Of a stretch of 20,236 nucleotides of DNA, positions 16,590 through 20,236 are shown in pieces (position 1 is the first letter of the stretch; every line of letters begins with the position of its first letter). The position numbers and the translations under genes are program-made. The notes beneath the pieces are model-generated. The model had not been told where the DNA came from and did no database searches. It saw only the letters and a list, made by a program, of their open reading frames with translations. Source of the stretch: Spongospora subterranea (Eukaryota; Endomyxa; Phytomyxea; Plasmodiophorida; Plasmodiophoridae); the NCBI GenBank assembly GCA_900404475.1, contig OUQQ01000221.1, positions 8,798 through 29,033 of the forward strand, given 5' to 3'.

Positions 16590-19315
16590 ATGGACATCGC
16601 ATTCTGGAAATGGAAGTGGAATTATCCTTACATCCTGTCGAGCATATCAACAGATGGGGTGTGGGCGATCGGATCAGGGCGAGGGTTAGGGTCTGTCATG
16701 ATCCTGAACGTTCTGGAACCCGATGCTCCCACGCAAGGAACTGGGGATCACAGTACCGCGATCACGGCGACGTCTATTTCATCTCTGGGTTTGGTCGCCT
16801 GTTCGTGTTCTAGCGACGCCATTGTCTTCTGGGATTTGAAATTAATGGGCTCAGGCACATCGAGCACTCGATGGTACACAATGCCAAGTTTTGAAATTTT
16901 GAATTGACTTCGAGGTTAGGAACGGCCGGCTACTTCCGATTACAATATCATCTTCAGTTTGTGACGCCAAATTCTCGCCATCTGGTACATTGGTAGCCAT
17001 TGTTGATGAAGGAACAGCCGCTTTGCTTTTCGACACCCGTCGTGGACTTCTGACCTCAGTTCTGAATCATCGAAGGTGTGCGGCATCGGCTTTCACGAGA
17101 GAGAACTTTATTACAATAGGAGAAGATGGGTCCTTTTGTATTTGGTCGGGTGAAGGGTACACATCTTTGTCGTATCAATCTTCGATATTTTGCGCTTCTC
17201 CAATGGCTTCGATTGCAACAGACTGGGAGGGCTCGCGTTTTGCTATTGCTTCCGTTGATGGTCACATTTACCTTTTCGATGCTGTTTCTTCGTTAGAATC
17301 TCGATTTATTGGTCGGCTGAACCTCTTTTGGCAAATCAACGATGAGGCTGAACAATCCCGATATGGTCTGTTAGTCGCGGGAACGTTTTTTCTGTTGTTC
17401 ATCTGCGCTGTTTAGATCCTGACGAAGACGACTCATTGATAATGTCGATGACTTTGATAAACATGATCTGGCTCCACATTTCTGAGACTGTATCAGCCAT
17501 TGCTGTTGTAACTTCCACCTCCGCGTGCCTAATCAACGCTGAGAATTTTGACACCATTGCTCGATATGAAATCAGTGTTCCTGACACGTGCGCTGTCTTT
17601 GTTTCATGGCCGGAAGTCGTTTTCATTGTTTCGGCAGCCTTTTCTGGGACAGTGTCGGCTCTTACTCTTGACGTCTGTCAGGCTTTGGATTCGCTCAACA
17701 CAAATATCAAAATTATGTCTTCAGCAGCCATACCAGAGGATTCTCCTTTGACCAACCTAACATTCACATCAAGTACACGTTGTCTGTAGACATTTTTTTT
17801 TCGATTGTATCTGACATTCCTAAAATTTCAGAAGCAAAACGCATCGGCAAGCACAAACCGTTGGACCGCCCTATTCTTTTTCACTCGAGAGTGAAATCAT
17901 CTGGTTACGGGCAAATTGAGCAACCGAGACGGAAAATGTTCACGAAGCCTTTCACAAATAAGGTTAAGCGCAGCATAAAATCTGAGCAACAACACGCTCG
18001 AAATGTTCCTGGGCGAAAGTTAGTTAACGTGCTCGCCATGATATTTCATTAACACTTGTGCAGCTATCCGGTCGACTGCGGGATAATATGTCGACCTCAG
18101 GTAAACCGCTACTGTGATGGGTGTTCCTTTGATGATGCTAATTTGCAGAGGCTCCCGAGTCCTCGCGAATCTCATAAAGGTCCAGTTAACTATTCGGCGT
18201 TTTCTGGGAACGGTCAACAGTTTTTGACTTGCTCGACCGATGGATGCACGCGTGTTCATCGTCTCAAGACCCCTACGAGCCAGATTTTGACTGGACATAC
18301 TAGTGGAGTGAAAACCTGCCATTGGAATTCCGATTCTACCATGATCGCAACTGCATCCGCTGACCACGTATGGGCTGCTAGACTCTTGTTCGTCTCTTGG
18401 TGTTTATTCTTGATAGACGGTGGCCATATATTCATTGCCTCGGCTCGATCCCGTATGCCTTGTCACGCATGTGTTTCACAATTTGCCTGGCAAAGTGACA
18501 ACGGGAAACAAATGCTTCCCCTCCGAGATCAATGAAGCTAGGTTTTTCCATGCTGATCAGCTTCTATCGCTTTGCTGTCGCAACGAAATCGGGCTCTATA
18601 AGTTCCGTATTGGGACGGCGAACTACGACTTAAGCAGGCCTTATCAGGATTATCGATTCAGCCGAGTTGCTGTCTTTCAGCATAACGCCGACTCAAATGG
18701 AATGATAACATGTATGGCAGCGAGGAATTGCTCGGATTCCCACATCATTATCGGGGCCACAAGAAATCGGGAGCTTCTCGGTATTTAATGTGTCGCTAGA
18801 TCAGGTTGATCGTGTCGTATATAACTGGGTCTGATGCAGTTATTGATATGGCAACTGGGGGAACACTGCTCAACAACATCAGCAATGCTCATGGGCGCCC
18901 AGTGCATACAATCTGCATGGCTGAAGGTTCAAGCAATACCTCGTCAACGATGACGAATATGTTCTGTTCGGCTGCCCCCGATGGCATTATCAAGTTATGG
19001 GACGTTCGGGTCCGAGGCGCTGTCAGAAGGTAGATACTTGAATGAATGGTGTCTATGCTAACCGAAAATAACAGGTATGCTGGTCATGTGAATCGGCAAA
19101 AACAAATCGGAGTCGCAGTGAGCCCTTGTCTGCGATACATCGCAGCGGGCTCCGAAGACAATCAGACGTATATATATGACATTGGGAGTGGGCGATGGTT
19201 AGAGCGTTTCAGGGGTCATCGCGATACTGTCTCCACTATATCATATTCTCCAACGAAACCTTTGCTGGTTTCCGGAGCTTACGACGGCACCATTTCATGT
19301 TTTACTGCAAGATAA
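16590..19315 (+). CDS. WDR27: WD40-repeat protein, WDR27 orthologue
   Basis: Large beta-propeller protein; molecular role of the family is poorly known. Model: 16590-16887, 16958-17291, 17375-17772, 17832-18018, 18064-18100, 18149-18367, 18417-18780, 18840-19029, 19075-19315; 755 aa, phases consistent. WD-type segments occur throughout (VACSCSSDAIVFWDLK, FSPSGTLVAIVDEGTAALLF, IATDWEGSRFAIASVDGHIY, SGNGQQFLTCSTDGC, AAPDGIIKLWDVR, SGAYDGTISCF). The orthologue-specific linker RPILFHSRVKSSGYG is nearly that of animal WDR27, as are AHGRPVHTIC and the final GHVNRQ...SPCLRYIAAGSEDNQ block. The second intron (83 nt) and the 5' start are the least certain points. Slightly shorter than the animal protein (about 850 aa). 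Confidence 0.85.
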
Positions 19316-19758
19316 TTTTGCGAAAAATCTTTCGATAAACCTACATCGGACTTCGACTATCGATTTCAACAAGTATGCCATTATGATCACGCACCAGAAT
19401 ACACGTCTGTTAGGACAAATTCCTAGTGCAGAAAGTAATACCGGGCAAGGGTGACAACGTCGCAAAACAATGACGTGAACAGTTTCTGGCGCTAACCAAG
19501 CTGGACGAAGATGCGGAGACTACAATTTCTCTCGAGTTTCACATCTTTTCGCTGTATTTGATCTAGATCCCACAATTTGGCCATCTTACGTCCAGCAATC
19601 AAAAATATCCAATGAAACAAGGAAAGTAGTCGACCGGGGTTGGTTCGGGTCGACTCCACGAGATGATTGTGTCACACCAATATGTGAATTGCAATCCTGG
19701 CTCAAACTTCTTAGATAAAATGTTCAAATAAGGCGCATTCGTATTGGCCACTGTCCAC
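19316..19758. other. Intergenic, no gene seen
   Basis: About 440 bp downstream of WDR27 with no supported coding or RNA gene. It should contain the WDR27 poly(A) region. An inverted repeat with GTCGAC arms is at 19628-19655. Confidence 0.45.
19628..19655. repeat. GTCGAC-based inverted repeat
   Basis: AGTCGACC at 19628-19635 and GGTCGACT at 19648-19655 are exact reverse complements around a 12-nt spacer. It is the first of several GTCGAC-centred symmetric sites in the last kilobase. Confidence 0.7.
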
Positions 19759-19943
19759 TGAGTCGACTCATCGCAAATCGGAGTCGACTTGGCTCGACTC
19801 AACTCAAACTCGACTCGACTCAACTCAAACTCGGCTCAACTCAGCTCAAACTCGACTCAACTCAACTCAAATGCTGCGTACTCAAACATTCTGCTGAGTC
19901 GACTCCGAGTCGTTTGGGATTGTTCTGAATCGACTCCGAGTCG
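19759..19943. repeat. Cluster of GAGTCGACTC-type palindromes flanking a minisatellite
   Basis: The perfect 12-bp palindrome TGAGTCGACTCA is at 19759-19770. GAGTCGACTC is at 19896-19905, and CGACTC-C-GAGTCG is at 19931-19943. Related half-sites (GGAGTCGACTT at 19780) lie between them. The 21-bp repeat array at 19793-19871 uses the same CGACTC word. This looks like simple-sequence expansion of a GACTC core. Confidence 0.8.
19793..19871 (+). repeat. Minisatellite, 21-bp unit, about 3.8 copies
   Basis: One 16-bp partial unit (19793-19808) is followed by three 21-bp units (19809-19829, 19830-19850, 19851-19871). Each full unit starts CTCG and ends CTCAAA, with internal CGACTC/CAACTC variation. 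On the plus strand the period is a multiple of three, so the frame reads as a seven-residue repeat (LNSNSTR-like), but there is no sign of a gene around it. Confidence 0.9.
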
Positions 19944-20089
19944 AAGTATCGACTTGACAGCGCTATTGGCACTACGGCCAGTGGTCGCCCGGCTAAAACG
20001 CAACAGTGAAATTCGCCAACTTCTCCTCAGCTGGCACTGCAGGAGGTATCTGATCAAGATACACAGTTACCAACTGACCCAAAAGGTAC

Positions 20090-20112
20090 AATGATGGCAC
20101 AAGGCCATCATT
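20090..20112. repeat. Perfect hairpin (9-bp stem, 5-nt loop)
   Basis: AATGATGGC, ACAAG, GCCATCATT: exact complementary arms. It lies in non-coding DNA 120 bp from the right window edge. It could be a terminator-like or 3'-UTR structure for a gene beyond the edge; no gene evidence is visible. Confidence 0.8.
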
Positions 20113-20236
20113 CTCGGGTAAGACTTTTGGATCATGACAGTATCCCCCTGTTTAGGAGTAGACCACCATGACCTCCAGCCCCCGTGCGACTTCCTAGATT
20201 ATCCTCTGACTGGTGAGCATAGAAACGAGATAACAC

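Noticed and set aside
18765..18840. Apparent +1 frameshift in the WDR27 gene: an alternative frame reads SFSVFNVSLDQ after a GGG run.
   Set aside because: A normal 59-nt intron (18781-18839) joins RNRELL to VIDMATGG in phase and matches the family better, so no frameshift is needed.
19789..20094. A 101-codon frame made of LNSNS-like repeats.
   Set aside because: It is a by-product of the 21-bp tandem repeat; no conserved sequence flanks it and no splice or family evidence exists.

Overview
The window is nuclear DNA from a gene-dense eukaryote. Evidence: every recognisable gene is eukaryotic (THO complex, SWI/SNF, Rab-GAP, Arf-GAP, PP2C, WD40), most are broken by short GT-AG introns, and there are no operons or Shine-Dalgarno starts. 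I hand-spliced 39 introns from reading-frame continuity and family alignment; nearly all are 43-70 nt. GC is moderate and intergenic gaps are often under 250 bp. This fits a unicellular protist or early-branching (zoosporic-type) fungus-like lineage. A WDR27 orthologue would suit a flagellate-forming lineage, but I cannot fix the species or phylum.

Layout. 1-1008 (-): 5' part of a TBC1D22/Gyp1-type Rab GTPase-activating protein, running off the left edge. 1477-3349 (-): THOC5-like mRNA-export subunit. 3620-3971 (+): small lysine-rich protein, divergent from THOC5. 4014-4991 (-): intronless leucine-rich-repeat protein. 5169-6218 (-): PP2C phosphatase. 6387-7772 (-): SMARCD/BAF60 (SWIB-domain) chromatin remodeller subunit. 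7773-9776: gene-poor stretch holding three diverged copies of one short coding module (two of them an inverted pair), apparently remnants of an unrecognised gene family. 9777-10946 (-): coding-like fragments I could not assemble, one with an in-frame TGA. 11006-11578 (-): CDC25/Acr2-like rhodanese phosphatase with a 24-nt microexon. 11793-13742 (+): citrate synthase of the bacterial/glyoxysomal type in ten exons. 13994-14698 (+): RRM protein, convergent with 14745-15494 (-): small ArfGAP. 16102-16579 (+): doubtful small gene. 16590-19315 (+): WDR27 orthologue. 19316-20236: no gene seen; a 21-bp minisatellite, GTCGAC-centred palindromes and a perfect hairpin.

The genes do not form one pathway. 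They are ordinary housekeeping genes (RNA export, chromatin, vesicle traffic, signalling, central carbon metabolism) packed on both strands. I found no defence system, transposon, virus, CRISPR array, rRNA or tRNA. The most unusual items are the three-copy 'WTSWAIQEL' module, the microexon, the very loose 5' splice-site consensus, and several perfect palindromes in intergenic DNA.
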